Shown here in pieces: positions 50,988 through 60,065 of a stretch of 64,000 bases of DNA. The stretch's first letter is position 1. Each line of letters starts with the position of its first letter. A program made the translations under genes and the position numbers. The stretch is taken from assembly GCA_018715645.1 (NCBI GenBank), contig DVLE01000015.1, forward strand, positions 62,001-126,000, in the 5' to 3' direction. The notes under the pieces are model-generated. The model was not told the DNA's origin, did no database searches, and saw only the letters and a program-made list of their open reading frames with translations. The stretch is from Candidatus Merdisoma merdipullorum (lineage in GTDB: Bacteria; Bacillota; Clostridia; Lachnospirales; Lachnospiraceae).

Positions 50988-52529
50988 ATGAGCATAAAAG
51001 AATATAAAAAAGCATTTTCCGGGATTGAGCCGGATAGGGAAACCCATGACGCCCTGGTGGAACAGATTATGAAGGAGGAACGGCAGAGAAAAAAGATTTT
51101 CAAAAGGGTACGGCCTGGAATTCTGGCGGCCTGCACGGCTGTGATGATACTTTGCCTGTCTGTGACGGCTGCCGCGGCTTTTGGAATCAACGATGTATTC
51201 CAGGGATTTTTCCGGGGACAGACGGCTGCAGAGGACATCAATGAACAGAATCCTTCCGAAGCGGACGGTGCATCGGAAACGGTTCCCCTTTCCTCAGATA
51301 ATGCGTTTCTGGCCAGTGCAGGAAACATGATCTATGAGGAAACAGTGGGGAACGGACTGAAGCTTACGGTTCGCGGTACAGTAAGCGATGGGAATGCCCT
51401 TTATGCGGCTATCGATGTGGAGACAGAGAACGGTCAGGCATTCAGCGAGGAACAGGAAGGTGTTCTGAAGTCCTATACTTTCGGTGAGGTCTGGCTGCAG
51501 GTGGACGGAGAGGAGAGACAACGATGTTCTCTGGAGCGTATCGACGATGGCAGTGTGCAGGGGAAGGCGACCTTCCTTTTGGCGGAAACCTGCGGTGTGG
51601 ATTTGAACGGAAAGCAGGTGTCGCTTTCACTCTCTGATCTTCTGATGGGAACGAATGAAGTGGTCGATATGGGTATGGACAGAACGCTTGGGGAGTTAAT
51701 GGCAGAATTTGAACCGCTGGCGGAAGACACTGTAGCAGAAGGCTTTAGCGGCGTGGAAGCAGACGAGGAGGGAAACGAGACTTATTACCAAAGCTTTATC
51801 GCGGCACGGACGGACAAGAGAGTCAGCTTTTCCAATACGTTTCCGGATGCGGCTCTCTCAAATCTGGGAATCTGGACCGGGGAATCTGGGGACAGTCTAC
51901 TGCTGAACCTGGAGCTGGGAGGTGAACTGACGGACAGCCTCCTCGATCAGAAGCCTCTGCTTTTGGTGGATGCGCGGACGGGGCAGGAACTCTCCGGATC
52001 TTCCGGGGCCACATCCATTGGGGAGGACTATGCACGGGAACTGTTTCCAGGGCTGGAAGGTCAGAGCGACTTCGCGGATGGGACTGGACAGGAAGTTTTC
52101 GCCCGCCGTTACTGTTTTAACAATATCGGCGAAAATCAGCTTGAAAATGCCGTTTTGGCCCTTGGAGGAACGGGATCCTATGAAGAACTGGTTTCCGGTT
52201 TCTGGGAGCTGAATTTTACTGTAAACTTTGAAGAAACCATGCAAATATGGGATTTTGACGGGCAAATTCAGGCGGGAGAGCTGACTGTTAAAAAAATTGG
52301 TATTTCTCCTGTGTCTGCGACAGTCGAATTTGACACTTTGTCGGATAAAAACGTGATTCTGGAAAACGCCGCGTTGAATTTGAAAAACGGCGGACAAATA
52401 GAAGCGCAGGCTATCACGGAGGAAGCGGAAGATGGAAAGGTGGGGAAATGCCGGATTCTCTGGGAAAGCGTGGCAGACATGGAAGAAATCGAGAGTATTT
52501 CCCTGAACGGGACTGTAATTTCCCTGTAA
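50988..52529 (+). CDS. DUF4179 membrane protein, probable anti-sigma factor
   Basis: A 513-residue protein. A cytoplasmic N-terminal stretch (1-40) that may hold the sigma factor is followed by one TM helix (about 41-62, ILAACTAVMILCLSVTAAAA) and a large extracellular region beginning with the DUF4179 domain. The extracellular part is acidic and beta-rich. Genes of this family follow ECF sigma genes in Firmicutes and are thought to be their anti-sigma factors. ATG 50988 behind AGGAGG is used. Confidence 0.82.
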   Translation: MSIKEYKKAFSGIEPDRETHDALVEQIMKEERQRKKIFKRVRPGILAACTAVMILCLSVTAAAAFGINDVFQGFFRGQTAAEDINEQNPSEADGASETVPLSSDNAFLASAGNMIYEETVGNGLKLTVRGTVSDGNALYAAIDVETENGQAFSEEQEGVLKSYTFGEVWLQVDGEERQRCSLERIDDGSVQGKATFLLAETCGVDLNGKQVSLSLSDLLMGTNEVVDMGMDRTLGELMAEFEPLAEDTVAEGFSGVEADEEGNETYYQSFIAARTDKRVSFSNTFPDAALSNLGIWTGESGDSLLLNLELGGELTDSLLDQKPLLLVDARTGQELSGSSGATSIGEDYARELFPGLEGQSDFADGTGQEVFARRYCFNNIGENQLENAVLALGGTGSYEELVSGFWELNFTVNFEETMQIWDFDGQIQAGELTVKKIGISPVSATVEFDTLSDKNVILENAALNLKNGGQIEAQAITEEAEDGKVGKCRILWESVADMEEIESISLNGTVISL

Positions 52530-52560
52530 AAAGCAAGTAAAATCAGATTGTGAAAAGAAT

Positions 52561-52614
52561 GTCAAACATCCGACAGTTTGTATGATTGTCGGATGTTTGA
52601 CTGTGCAATATAAT
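52561..52614 (+). promoter_or_regulatory. fhs promoter with a 15-bp inverted repeat over the -35
   Basis: TTGTCG (52586-52591), 17 nt, TATAAT (52609-52614). GTCAAACATCCGACA (52561-52575) is perfectly repeated in inverted form at 52587-52601, across an 11-nt spacer, so one arm covers the -35. No U tract follows, so an operator is more likely than a terminator; it may also end the upstream transcript. Confidence 0.65.
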
Positions 52615-52719
52615 GAACACATGGTAGATGAGACAAGTCCACAAGGGATTGTTAAATTATCTACAGAAAAGAAGGCTGTCCGGTAAGCACGGACGCAAAA
52701 TGAAAGGAGAAGTTTCAAA

Positions 52720-54408
52720 ATGGGATTCAAATCTGACATTGAAATTGCACAGGAAACAGAGATGCTGCCGATTACGCAGATTGCGGAAAAGGCGGGGATT
52801 GACGACAAGTATCTGGAGCAGTACGGAAAGTACAAAGCGAAGATCGACTACAATCTGCTGAAGGAGACGAACGCTGAGGACGGCAAGCTGATTCTGGTTA
52901 CGGCTATCAACCCGACTCCCGCAGGAGAAGGAAAGACTACCACATCTGTAGGATTGGCAGACGGACTTCAGAAGATCGGCAAAAAGGTTATGGTAGCCCT
53001 TCGTGAGCCGTCTCTGGGACCTGTATTCGGTGTAAAGGGAGGAGCTGCCGGCGGCGGATACGCTCAGGTAGTACCCATGGAGGACATCAACCTTCACTTT
53101 ACCGGCGACTTCCATGCAATCGGAGCAGCCAACAACCTGCTGGCGGCCATGATTGACAACCATATTTTCCAGGGCAACGCTCTGAACATCGATCCGAGAA
53201 AGATTACCTGGAGAAGATGTGTGGACATGAATGACCGTCAGCTTCGTAACATCGTGGATGGCCTTGGCGGAAGAACCAACGGAATGCCCAGAGAGGACGG
53301 CTATGACATCACCGTAGCTTCCGAGATCATGGCGGTTCTGTGTCTGGCAAGCGACATCACAGACCTGAAGGAGAGACTGGCGAGAATCATCATCGGCTAT
53401 ACATACGGAAAAGTTTCCGAGCAGAAGCCCGTAACAGCCGGCGATCTGAACGCACAGGGCGCTATGGCAGCTCTTTTGAAGGACGCTCTGAAGCCGAACC
53501 TGGTACAGACTCTGGAGCATACACCGGCTATCGTTCACGGAGGACCGTTCGCAAACATCGCTCATGGATGTAACTCTGTAACGGCTACCAAGATGGCTCT
53601 GAAGCTGGCTGACTACACCGTTACCGAGGCAGGCTTCGGCGCAGATCTGGGCGCTGAGAAGTTCCTGGACATCAAGTGCCGTATGGCAGGCCTGAAGCCG
53701 AACGCAGTTGTTATCGTAGCGACCGTTCGTGCTCTGAAGTACAACGGAGGAGTTCCGAAGGCTGACCTGAACAATGAGAACCTGGAGGCTCTGGAGAAGG
53801 GACTTCCGAACCTGCTGAAGCATGTAAGCAACATTACCAACGTATACAAGCTGCCCTGCGTAGTAGCTATCAATGAGTTCCCGACCGATACTCAGGCTGA
53901 GATCGACCTGGTAGAGAAGAAGTGCAAGGAGCTCGGCGTAAACGTAGTTCTGTCCCAGGTATGGGCAAAAGGCGGCGAAGGCGGCGTGAAGCTGGCTGAG
54001 GAAGTAGTTCGTCTCTGCGAGCAGCCGAACGACAACTTCACATTCTCCTATGAGCTTGAGGGAAGCATCGAGGATAAGCTGAATCAGATCGTACAGAAGA
54101 TCTACGGCGGCAAGAGAGTAGTTCTCACAGCAAACGCTCAGAAGCAGGCGAAAGAGCTTGAGGCTCTCGGATTCGGCAACTGCCCGATCTGCGTAGCTAA
54201 GACTCAGTACAGCCTGACAGATGATGAGAAGAAGTTGGGCGCGCCCACAGACTTTGAGGTAACGGTACGTAACCTGAAGATTTCCGCAGGCGCAGGCTTC
54301 ATCGTAGCTCTGACCGGCGAGATCATGACTATGCCTGGTCTGCCGAAGGTACCGGCTGCTGAGAGAATCGACGTAGACGAGACCGGAAAGATCAGCGGAC
54401 TGTTCTAA
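52720..54408 (+). CDS. fhs: Formate--tetrahydrofolate ligase
   Basis: A 562-residue ATP-dependent enzyme making 10-formyl-THF from formate, first step of the methyl branch in acetogens and clostridia. The P-loop is TPAGEGKTT near residues 65-75. [45 protein letters not shown] and [13 protein letters not shown] are conserved Fhs blocks. GCGAEGG-like glycine loops bind formyl phosphate. It heads the fhs-fchA-folD set but is separated from fchA by the cloverleaf element. The codon usage looks highly expressed. Confidence 0.97.
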   Translation: MGFKSDIEIAQETEMLPITQIAEKAGIDDKYLEQYGKYKAKIDYNLLKETNAEDGKLILVTAINPTPAGEGKTTTSVGLADGLQKIGKKVMVALREPSLGPVFGVKGGAAGGGYAQVVPMEDINLHFTGDFHAIGAANNLLAAMIDNHIFQGNALNIDPRKITWRRCVDMNDRQLRNIVDGLGGRTNGMPREDGYDITVASEIMAVLCLASDITDLKERLARIIIGYTYGKVSEQKPVTAGDLNAQGAMAALLKDALKPNLVQTLEHTPAIVHGGPFANIAHGCNSVTATKMALKLADYTVTEAGFGADLGAEKFLDIKCRMAGLKPNAVVIVATVRALKYNGGVPKADLNNENLEALEKGLPNLLKHVSNITNVYKLPCVVAINEFPTDTQAEIDLVEKKCKELGVNVVLSQVWAKGGEGGVKLAEEVVRLCEQPNDNFTFSYELEGSIEDKLNQIVQKIYGGKRVVLTANAQKQAKELEALGFGNCPICVAKTQYSLTDDEKKLGAPTDFEVTVRNLKISAGAGFIVALTGEIMTMPGLPKVPAAERIDVDETGKISGLF

Positions 54409-54418
54409 AAGGTTATAA

Positions 54419-54603
54419 GTCACACCCTGAGCAGTTTCAGGAGGACTGCAGGCGTCATGCTTGCATGTAAGCGTCAGTCCTCCTGAAACTGGTTACAGGG
54501 TTGCCCTGTAACCGCCCTCCACATAAGCAGTCTTAGTCCGTAGGACGGGACTGGAGCGCGTAAGCGCGACGAGTGCGCATGTGGAGGGCGGCCAGGGTGT
54601 GAC
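54419..54603 (+). other. Cloverleaf-like 185-nt inverted-repeat element
   Basis: The ends GTCACACCCTG (54419-54429) and CAGGGTGTGAC (54593-54603) form a perfect 11-bp stem. Inside are three perfect helices: 17 bp (54432-54448 with 54475-54491), 10 bp with a TTG loop (54491-54500 with 54504-54513) and 12 bp (54513-54524 with 54579-54590). The third carries smaller CAGTC/GACTG, GTCC/GGAC and GCGC/GCGC hairpins. No coding frame is supported. It could be a structured RNA, a MITE-like insertion or a processing element. The remaining 54604-54779 holds no recognised gene. Confidence 0.8.
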
Positions 54604-54779
54604 GTTAAAGGTACTGAACAGTTAGGTTATCCATTATAAACTTTCATAAAATCACAGACGGGAAGGACCAGAAGGCCCTTCCTGCCTGCGTGTAAACGAA
54701 GCATTTCAGCTTCAGGCCCGGAACGCGGATTCGGGCGGAAGAGCTGGCTCAAGAAAAATAAAAGAGAGAGGAATAAAAC

Positions 54780-55409
54780 ATGGGATTTTCAACCAGCAGA
54801 TGTGATGAATTTGTAGAAGTACTGGCTTCCAAGGCGCCAGTTCCCGGAGGCGGCGGAGCTTCCGCGCTGGTAGCGGCTGTAGGTACGGCTCTTGGCAATA
54901 TGGTAGGCAGCCTGACCGTAGGAAAGAAGAAATACGCGGATGTGGAAGAGGAAATGTATGCTCTGAAGGAGAAGGCTACGGCTCTCCAGAAAGAATTTCT
55001 GCATCTGGTAGAGCGTGACGCCGAGGTTTTTGAGCCGCTGTCAAAGGCATACGGTATGCCCAGAGAGACCGAGGAGGAAAAGGCGGAGAAGGCTCGCGTT
55101 ATGGCGATTGTACTGAAAGACGCCTGCTCCGTACCCATGGAGATCATGGAGAAATGCTGTGAGGCTCTGGACTTAATCGTGGAATTTGCGGCCAAGGGTT
55201 CCGCCCTGGCTATCAGCGACGCCGGCGTAGGCGCGGTATTCTGCAAGGCAGCCCTTCAGGGTGCGTCCCTCAACGTATTTATCAATACAAAGTCCATGGC
55301 AGATAAGGAGTATGCCGCCGAGTTAAACGCGAAGGCAGACGCGATGCTTGAGAAGTATACGAAAATCGCGGATGAAATCTTTGAAAGCGTGAATGCAAGA
55401 CTGCGTTAG
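54780..55409 (+). CDS. fchA: Methenyltetrahydrofolate cyclohydrolase (FchA/FTCD family)
   Basis: A 209-residue all-helical protein of the cyclodeaminase/cyclohydrolase family. APVPGGGGASALVAAVGTAL near residues 18-37 is the glycine-rich folate-binding turn and GAGV-like KAALQGASLNVFIN lies near 155. In clostridia and acetogens this protein opens the methenyl-THF ring to 10-formyl-THF. It sits between fhs and folD, which fits that role; histidine degradation genes are not present. Confidence 0.88.
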   Translation: MGFSTSRCDEFVEVLASKAPVPGGGGASALVAAVGTALGNMVGSLTVGKKKYADVEEEMYALKEKATALQKEFLHLVERDAEVFEPLSKAYGMPRETEEEKAEKARVMAIVLKDACSVPMEIMEKCCEALDLIVEFAAKGSALAISDAGVGAVFCKAALQGASLNVFINTKSMADKEYAAELNAKADAMLEKYTKIADEIFESVNARLR

Positions 55410-55518
55410 AAGATTGCGTGAAAAGAGAAAATCTGATAGAATAAAACAAAACGTGGAAGTCTGAAGAATTCCTTTGGATTTCTGCTAAAACGTAAATCTT
55501 GAAAGGAACCGTAAAACC

Positions 55519-56370
55519 ATGGCAAAACAGTTATTAGGAAAAGAAGTAACCGCCGCTCTGAACGAGCGCATTAAGGCAGACGTGGCTGCCCTGAAGGAGA
55601 AGGGCGTAAATCCGACTCTGGGAATCATTCGCGTAGGCGAGAGACCGGACGACCTCTCCTATGAAAGAGGAGCGACAAAACGCTGCGAGACTCTTGGCGT
55701 AGAGTACAAGAAATACCTTCTGCCGGAGGATGTAAGCCAGGAAGAACTCCTGAAAGTGATCGACGAGGTGAATAAGGACGACAACATTCACGGCGTTCTG
55801 ATGTTCCGTCCGCTTCCGAAGCATATCGATCAGAATGTGGTTGAGAATGCTCTGGCTGCAGAGAAGGACGTAGACTGCCAGACCGACGCTTCCCTCGGCG
55901 GCGTATTTACCGGAAAGCAGGTAGGCTTCCCGCCCTGTACGCCCCAGGCCTGCATGGAGATTCTCGATCATTATGGAATTGACTGCACAGGCAAGAAGGC
56001 TGTCGTGATCGGCAGAAGCCTGGTGGTTGGCAAGCCGGCCGCTATGATGCTGATCAAGAAGAATGCGACTGTGACCGTATGCCATACGAGAACGAAGGAT
56101 ATGCCCAGCGTAACCCGCGAAGCCGAGATCCTGATCGTGGCCGCAGGCCGCGCAGGCGTCGTAGGCAAGGAGTATGTATCTCCGGGACAGATCGTAATTG
56201 ACGTAGGAATCAATGTGAACGAGGAAGGCAAGCTCTGCGGCGACGTGGCTTATGACGAGGTGGAGCCGATCGTAGAGGCGATCACTCCGGTACCGGGCGG
56301 CGTGGGAAGCGTAACCACTTCCGTTCTGGTAGGACATGTGGTAGAGGCTGCCAAGAGAAAATTTGCTTAA
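55519..56370 (+). CDS. folD: Bifunctional methylene-THF dehydrogenase / methenyl-THF cyclohydrolase
   Basis: A 283-residue FolD. The Tyr/Lys active site is in DLSYERGATKRCE (usually SYVxxK; here YERGATK), with GVLMFRPLPKHID, TPQACMEIL and the NADP loop VIGRSLVVGKPAAMML, HTRTKDM. It interconverts 5,10-methylene-THF and 10-formyl-THF. With FchA present, its cyclohydrolase activity may be redundant or reduced. The Lys shift in the active-site helix is worth noting. Confidence 0.93.
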   Translation: MAKQLLGKEVTAALNERIKADVAALKEKGVNPTLGIIRVGERPDDLSYERGATKRCETLGVEYKKYLLPEDVSQEELLKVIDEVNKDDNIHGVLMFRPLPKHIDQNVVENALAAEKDVDCQTDASLGGVFTGKQVGFPPCTPQACMEILDHYGIDCTGKKAVVIGRSLVVGKPAAMMLIKKNATVTVCHTRTKDMPSVTREAEILIVAAGRAGVVGKEYVSPGQIVIDVGINVNEEGKLCGDVAYDEVEPIVEAITPVPGGVGSVTTSVLVGHVVEAAKRKFA

Positions 56371-56384
56371 GAGAGATAAAAAAG

Positions 56385-56426
56385 AAAGCGTATCGCTGTC
56401 AGAGATTGATGGCGATACGCTTTTTT
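56385..56426. terminator. Bidirectional terminator between folD and the reductase gene
   Basis: AAAGCGTATCGC (56385-56396) pairs perfectly with GCGATACGCTTT (56412-56423). A-rich and T-rich flanks serve both convergent genes. Confidence 0.88.
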
Positions 56427-56439
56427 GCTGTTTATGCCG

Positions 56440-57588
56440 TTATTTCCCAAACAGCTCTTTCGCCTGCCTCATGTTCTCTATAATGGAGACATGGAAGGGG
56501 CAGCGTGTCTCGCAGGAGCCGCATTCGATACATTCTCCGGCGTGATGGGACAGGAGTTCATAGTGTTCCCGCACGGTTTCTGGTATGGTACCCTGTGCTT
56601 TCGCGAGATTGAAAAATTTGGTGACGGAGGCCACGTCGATCTGTTTCGGACAGGGCGCGCAGTGGTTGCAGTACATACAGTGGCCTTCCCAGCTTATATT
56701 CGGGAAGGTGGCGAAGGTCGCGGCATAATCCTTCTCGTCCTCTGAGGCATCCTCATAGGCGGCGCTTTCGCGGAGCTGCTCTACAGAATGGGCTCCGGCC
56801 AGGACACAGGCTACGCCGGGACGTGTCAGAGCGTAGTGCAGGCACTGGCAGGCCGTGAGGGCCTTTCCGGCAGGAGACAGAGAGGCGTCCAGAAGATCGC
56901 CGCCGCCGAAGGCTTTCATGACAGTGATTCCCACGCCAAGGCGCTGACAGACTTCGTAAAGCTCCTGGCGCTTGGGTTCCATGTTTACCAGATGCGCCTC
57001 GTAATTCTTTTCGTCCCAGAGCGCCTCCACGTCCTCTCCTGCGGGCTGCAGATCGTAGCAGGGATTTACGCTGAACATCAGGACCTCGATGGCCCCGCTT
57101 TTGACGGCTGCCAGGGCTACGTCCGGATTATGGCTGCTTAAGCCGATGTGACGGATGACGCCGGCGCTCTTAAGCTCTCTGGCGTAGGCGAGAATGGGGC
57201 CTTTTGCAATCGTATTCCAGTCCTCCAGAGAATCACAGTAGTGAATCATTCCCACGTCGATGTAATCGGTCTGAAGCAGAGACAGCATTTCTTCCATGCC
57301 GGCCTTTACCTCGTCGATGTTGCGGGTACGCTTATACTGGCCGTTCTTCCAGACAGAACACAGGTGAGATTGAATATAGAATTTTTCCCGGCGGCCCTTC
57401 AGGGCTTCGCCTACGCTGGCGCGCACCTTCGGATCCGAGGTGTAAAGGTCGAAATAGTTGATTCCAAGCTCCTCAGCTGCGTCAAAGAGCTTTCCTGTAT
57501 TTTGACATTCGTTTTCAGCGAAGCCTTCACAGCCCATGCCAATCTCGCTGACCAGCAGGCCGGTGTTGCCGAGTTCCCGGTATTGCAT
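56440..57588 (-). CDS. Aldo/keto reductase with C-terminal 4Fe-4S domain
   Basis: A 382-residue protein on the reverse strand. Residues 1-280 are the AKR barrel (YRELGNTGLLVSEIGMG, NYFDLYTSDP, DVGMIHYCDS, IGLSSHNPDV). The usual catalytic Lys strand reads FYIQSHL instead of an xxTK motif, as in some Fe-S AKRs. Residues 300-382 carry two cluster motifs, CMYCNHCAPCP and CIECGSCETRCP. It may reduce carbonyls with ferredoxin-like electron input. Its promoter lies at 57687-57715 on the same strand and overlaps a palindrome. Confidence 0.88.
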   Translation of the reverse strand: MQYRELGNTGLLVSEIGMGCEGFAENECQNTGKLFDAAEELGINYFDLYTSDPKVRASVGEALKGRREKFYIQSHLCSVWKNGQYKRTRNIDEVKAGMEEMLSLLQTDYIDVGMIHYCDSLEDWNTIAKGPILAYARELKSAGVIRHIGLSSHNPDVALAAVKSGAIEVLMFSVNPCYDLQPAGEDVEALWDEKNYEAHLVNMEPKRQELYEVCQRLGVGITVMKAFGGGDLLDASLSPAGKALTACQCLHYALTRPGVACVLAGAHSVEQLRESAAYEDASEDEKDYAATFATFPNISWEGHCMYCNHCAPCPKQIDVASVTKFFNLAKAQGTIPETVREHYELLSHHAGECIECGSCETRCPFHVSIIENMRQAKELFGK

Positions 57589-57651
57589 AAGTATCCTCTC
57601 CTTTTTGTACTGGGATTTGCCGCGCCGTCTGCGGCGGGCAGAATGATGGTG

Positions 57652-57715
57652 CCCTCAGTTGACAAGGGTTAACTGAGGGTAAATCCATTATAATACGCAG
57701 GGACAGAGGAGACAA
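57652..57715 (-). promoter_or_regulatory. Reverse-strand promoter and palindromic operator of the reductase gene
   Basis: On the minus strand: TTGTCT (57715-57710), 17 nt, TATAAT (57692-57687). Just downstream, CCCTCAGTT (57652-57660) and AACTGAGGG (57671-57679) form a perfect 9-bp inverted repeat with 10-nt spacer at the expected transcript start. A repressor or MerR-like site is likely. In the opposite direction the region has no convincing promoter. Confidence 0.6.
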
Positions 57716-57852
57716 GAAAAAGCGGTTTTAAAAATCTTTAAAGGTTTTTAAAGCCTTTTTTGCGTTTTTGACGTTACTATAAGTAGACAAGAGGATAGTA
57801 AATGAAAATAAATACGCAGACAGAAAAGAAATTCAGGAATGAGGAACTGTAA

Positions 57853-58407
57853 ATGAGGGACAGGAAGAACACGGCAGAGTGGAAGGACAGCGAGCTCACG
57901 GCCCGGATACGTAAAGGAGAGACGAAATGGCTGGATGTGCTGATAGAACGGTATTACGATGGGATTTTTCGTTTCTGCTGCTGCAAGACGGGAAGCCGGG
58001 AGGCGGCCTATGACTGTACGCAGGAGACATTTCTTCATCTGCTGCGCTATCTGGACGCCTATACAGAGCAGATGAAATTCAAAGCCTGGCTGTACCGGAT
58101 CGCTGCAAATGTCTGTACCGACTACTTCCGAAAAGCGGCGCGCGCTCCGGCGGGCGGGGAGGTTTTGGAACTTATCCAGGAGGAGGAGAAGCAGTTCGCG
58201 CAGATTGAGCGGCGGGAGCTTATCGAACGGGCGCTTCGCAGCCTTTCGGATAAGCAGAGGGAAACCATTGTGCTGTATTTTTTTCATGGTTTTAAGCTTC
58301 GGGAAATTGCGGAGATCACGGATACAAAGATGTCCACGGTCAAGTCACGGTATCGGCAGGCGCTGGAGAAGCTGAAGGAGTATATGGGAAAGGAGGAGGC
58401 AGATTGA
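57853..58407 (+). CDS. ECF-type RNA polymerase sigma factor (second)
   Basis: A 184-residue group IV sigma factor. Region 2 includes FRFCCCKTGSREAAYDCTQETFLHLLRYL (spread over residues 38-66) and region 4 includes HGFKLREIAEITDTKMSTVKSRY near 140-162. It is the first gene of a unit with a membrane protein, an ABC ATPase and an ABC permease, so it probably controls export or stress resistance. Its stop overlaps the next start. Confidence 0.9.
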   Translation: MRDRKNTAEWKDSELTARIRKGETKWLDVLIERYYDGIFRFCCCKTGSREAAYDCTQETFLHLLRYLDAYTEQMKFKAWLYRIAANVCTDYFRKAARAPAGGEVLELIQEEEKQFAQIERRELIERALRSLSDKQRETIVLYFFHGFKLREIAEITDTKMSTVKSRYRQALEKLKEYMGKEEAD

Positions 58408-59216
58408 TGCGGAGAAATGACAGGGAAAGAGAAAAAGAGATCCGGACGTTTTTGAAAGAGGCAGGGCTGTCTGAGGGGGCAGACTGGCTGCGGCCGGAGG
58501 AGGGGCCGAAACAGGAGACGCTCGCGCTTTTGCGAAAAGAAAGAATGCGGCTTCGGCTGCGGCCGCGAAAGACATTCCTGGAGAGGCTTTTTGATCAGGC
58601 TTCCTGGCTGTCGCCCGGCTCCTGGCTTTTCCAGGCGGCGGCTCTCCTGTTCTTTTGCGTGCTTTTGAAAAATACAGACTATGCCAGACGGGATACGCTG
58701 CTTATGGTTTCGGCCTGTACGCCTTTGTTTGGAATCGCAGGGCTGGTGGAGCTTCTCCGAAGCTGGCAAAACGGTATGTGGGAGCTGGAGGAGTGCTGCC
58801 GTTACCATTTGAGGCAGATTCAGGGGATGCGGCTTCTGGTATTTGGAATCGTGGACTGTGGGGCGGCGGTCGTGATTCTAGGTTTGGGAGTTCTGGAGGG
58901 ATATACCCTGGAAACCCTGCTTTTATTCTTTCTGTTTCCGCTTTTGGTCTCGGACGGCGTCTTTTTGCTGCTGGCGAAGACATTTCGGCGCGGGGCGAAA
59001 GGCCTGGTTCCTGTGCTGGCCGGATTTTGCATGGGGATTTTCTGGACGTATCATGCGGCATGGATTCAGGACGTGCCGTGGGTTTTTAAGACCTGTACAA
59101 GTCCGCTGATTTTAACGGCGCTGCTGTTTTTGGGCGCTGGTCTGCTTGTATTGGGCTGCGTGCGCTTTTTGAATGAGACGGGTAAGGAGGAACAGAAATT
59201 ATGGAATTGTGTATAG
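58407..59216 (+). CDS. Six-TM membrane protein, possible anti-sigma partner
   Basis: A 269-residue protein not recognised as a named family. A charged cytoplasmic N-terminus (1-60) is followed by about six hydrophobic segments (75-90, 100-120, 145-165, 172-190, 205-222, 232-250). Its position directly after an ECF sigma gene, overlapping the stop codon, suggests the N-terminal part holds the sigma factor. It overlaps the next ATPase gene by 16 nt. Confidence 0.7.
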   Translation: MRRNDREREKEIRTFLKEAGLSEGADWLRPEEGPKQETLALLRKERMRLRLRPRKTFLERLFDQASWLSPGSWLFQAAALLFFCVLLKNTDYARRDTLLMVSACTPLFGIAGLVELLRSWQNGMWELEECCRYHLRQIQGMRLLVFGIVDCGAAVVILGLGVLEGYTLETLLLFFLFPLLVSDGVFLLLAKTFRRGAKGLVPVLAGFCMGIFWTYHAAWIQDVPWVFKTCTSPLILTALLFLGAGLLVLGCVRFLNETGKEEQKLWNCV

Positions 59217-59944
59217 ACAGACTGACTAAACAGTATGGACGCAAGCTGGCGGTAGATCGGCTCGCTCTGGAGCTTCACCAGGGCGTCTACGGTCTTCTGG
59301 GAGCCAACGGAGCGGGAAAGACGACGCTGATGCGGATGCTCTGCGACATTTTGACGCCTACCTCCGGGGAAATCCGCTACAATGGACAGGAGATAGGCGC
59401 TCTTGGGGAGGATTACCGGAGCAGGCTTGGGTATCTGCCTCAGGATTTTGGTTATTATCCTGAATTTACGGCGGAAAAATTTCTGCTCTATCTGGCGGCC
59501 TTAAAGGGGCTTGGAAGGATTCAGGCGGGGCAGAAGATGCTGGAGCTTCTCGACCTGGTCGGTCTGGCCGACGAGAGAAAGCGAAAGATCCGAACCTTTT
59601 CCGGCGGCATGAAGCAAAGGCTTGGCATCGCCCAGGCGCTTTTAAACGATCCGGAGATCCTGATCCTGGATGAACCTACAGCGGGGCTTGATCCGAAGGA
59701 GCGGGTACGCTTCCGCAACCTGATAAGCGCCTGCGCCAAGGACAGGATTGTTCTTCTGTCCACCCACATTGTATCGGATGTGGAATATATTGCAGGCGAG
59801 ATCCTGGTGATGAAGGAGGGAAGACTGATTCACAGGGGAGCTCCGGAGGTGATCACCCATGAGATAGACGGGAAGGTCTGGGAGTGTGAGGTGGATACGG
59901 AAAGAGCGGATGAGCTTTGCGGGGGTACAACGTGGGAAATCTGA
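59201..59944 (+). CDS. ABC-2 type transporter ATP-binding protein, frameshifted near the C-terminus
   Basis: A 247-residue exporter ATPase. Walker A is GANGAGKTT, signature FSGGMKQRLGIAQAL and Walker B ILILDEPTAGLDP. The end of the frame (GGTTWEI) is unnatural. In the -1 frame from 59926 another 47 codons run to 60069, reading YNVGNLKNTGDKTILRIVGE and ending APTLEDLYLYYFQEEER, the expected C-terminus, and meet the permease start as ATGA. A single missing G in the GGGGG run at 59921-59925 explains it. This may be a real mutation or a sequence error. Confidence 0.82.
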   Translation: MELCIDRLTKQYGRKLAVDRLALELHQGVYGLLGANGAGKTTLMRMLCDILTPTSGEIRYNGQEIGALGEDYRSRLGYLPQDFGYYPEFTAEKFLLYLAALKGLGRIQAGQKMLELLDLVGLADERKRKIRTFSGGMKQRLGIAQALLNDPEILILDEPTAGLDPKERVRFRNLISACAKDRIVLLSTHIVSDVEYIAGEILVMKEGRLIHRGAPEVITHEIDGKVWECEVDTERADELCGGTTWEI

Positions 59945-60065
59945 AAAACACAGGCGATAAAACCATTCTTCGCATTGTCGGAGAGGAAAAGCCCCTGGAA
60001 GGGGCGGTGTCCGTAGCGCCTACGCTGGAAGATCTGTATCTTTATTACTTTCAGGAGGAAGAACG

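Noticed and set aside
52657-54423. A 588-codon open frame on the reverse strand of fhs
   Set aside because: It mirrors the highly biased codons of fhs, is low in hydrophobic structure, has no ribosome binding site, and matches no family I know.
57716-57852. TTTAAA-rich stretch before the second ECF sigma gene as terminator or promoter
   Set aside because: Short repeats (TTTAAAGG, TTTTTAAAGCC) form only a 5-bp stem, and no good -35 fits the TATAAG at 57778, so no claim is made.
59915-59945. Programmed -1 ribosomal frameshift in the ABC ATPase gene
   Set aside because: The site has five G residues and no proper XXXYYYZ heptamer, and the neighbouring permease is also broken, so mutation or sequence error is more likely.
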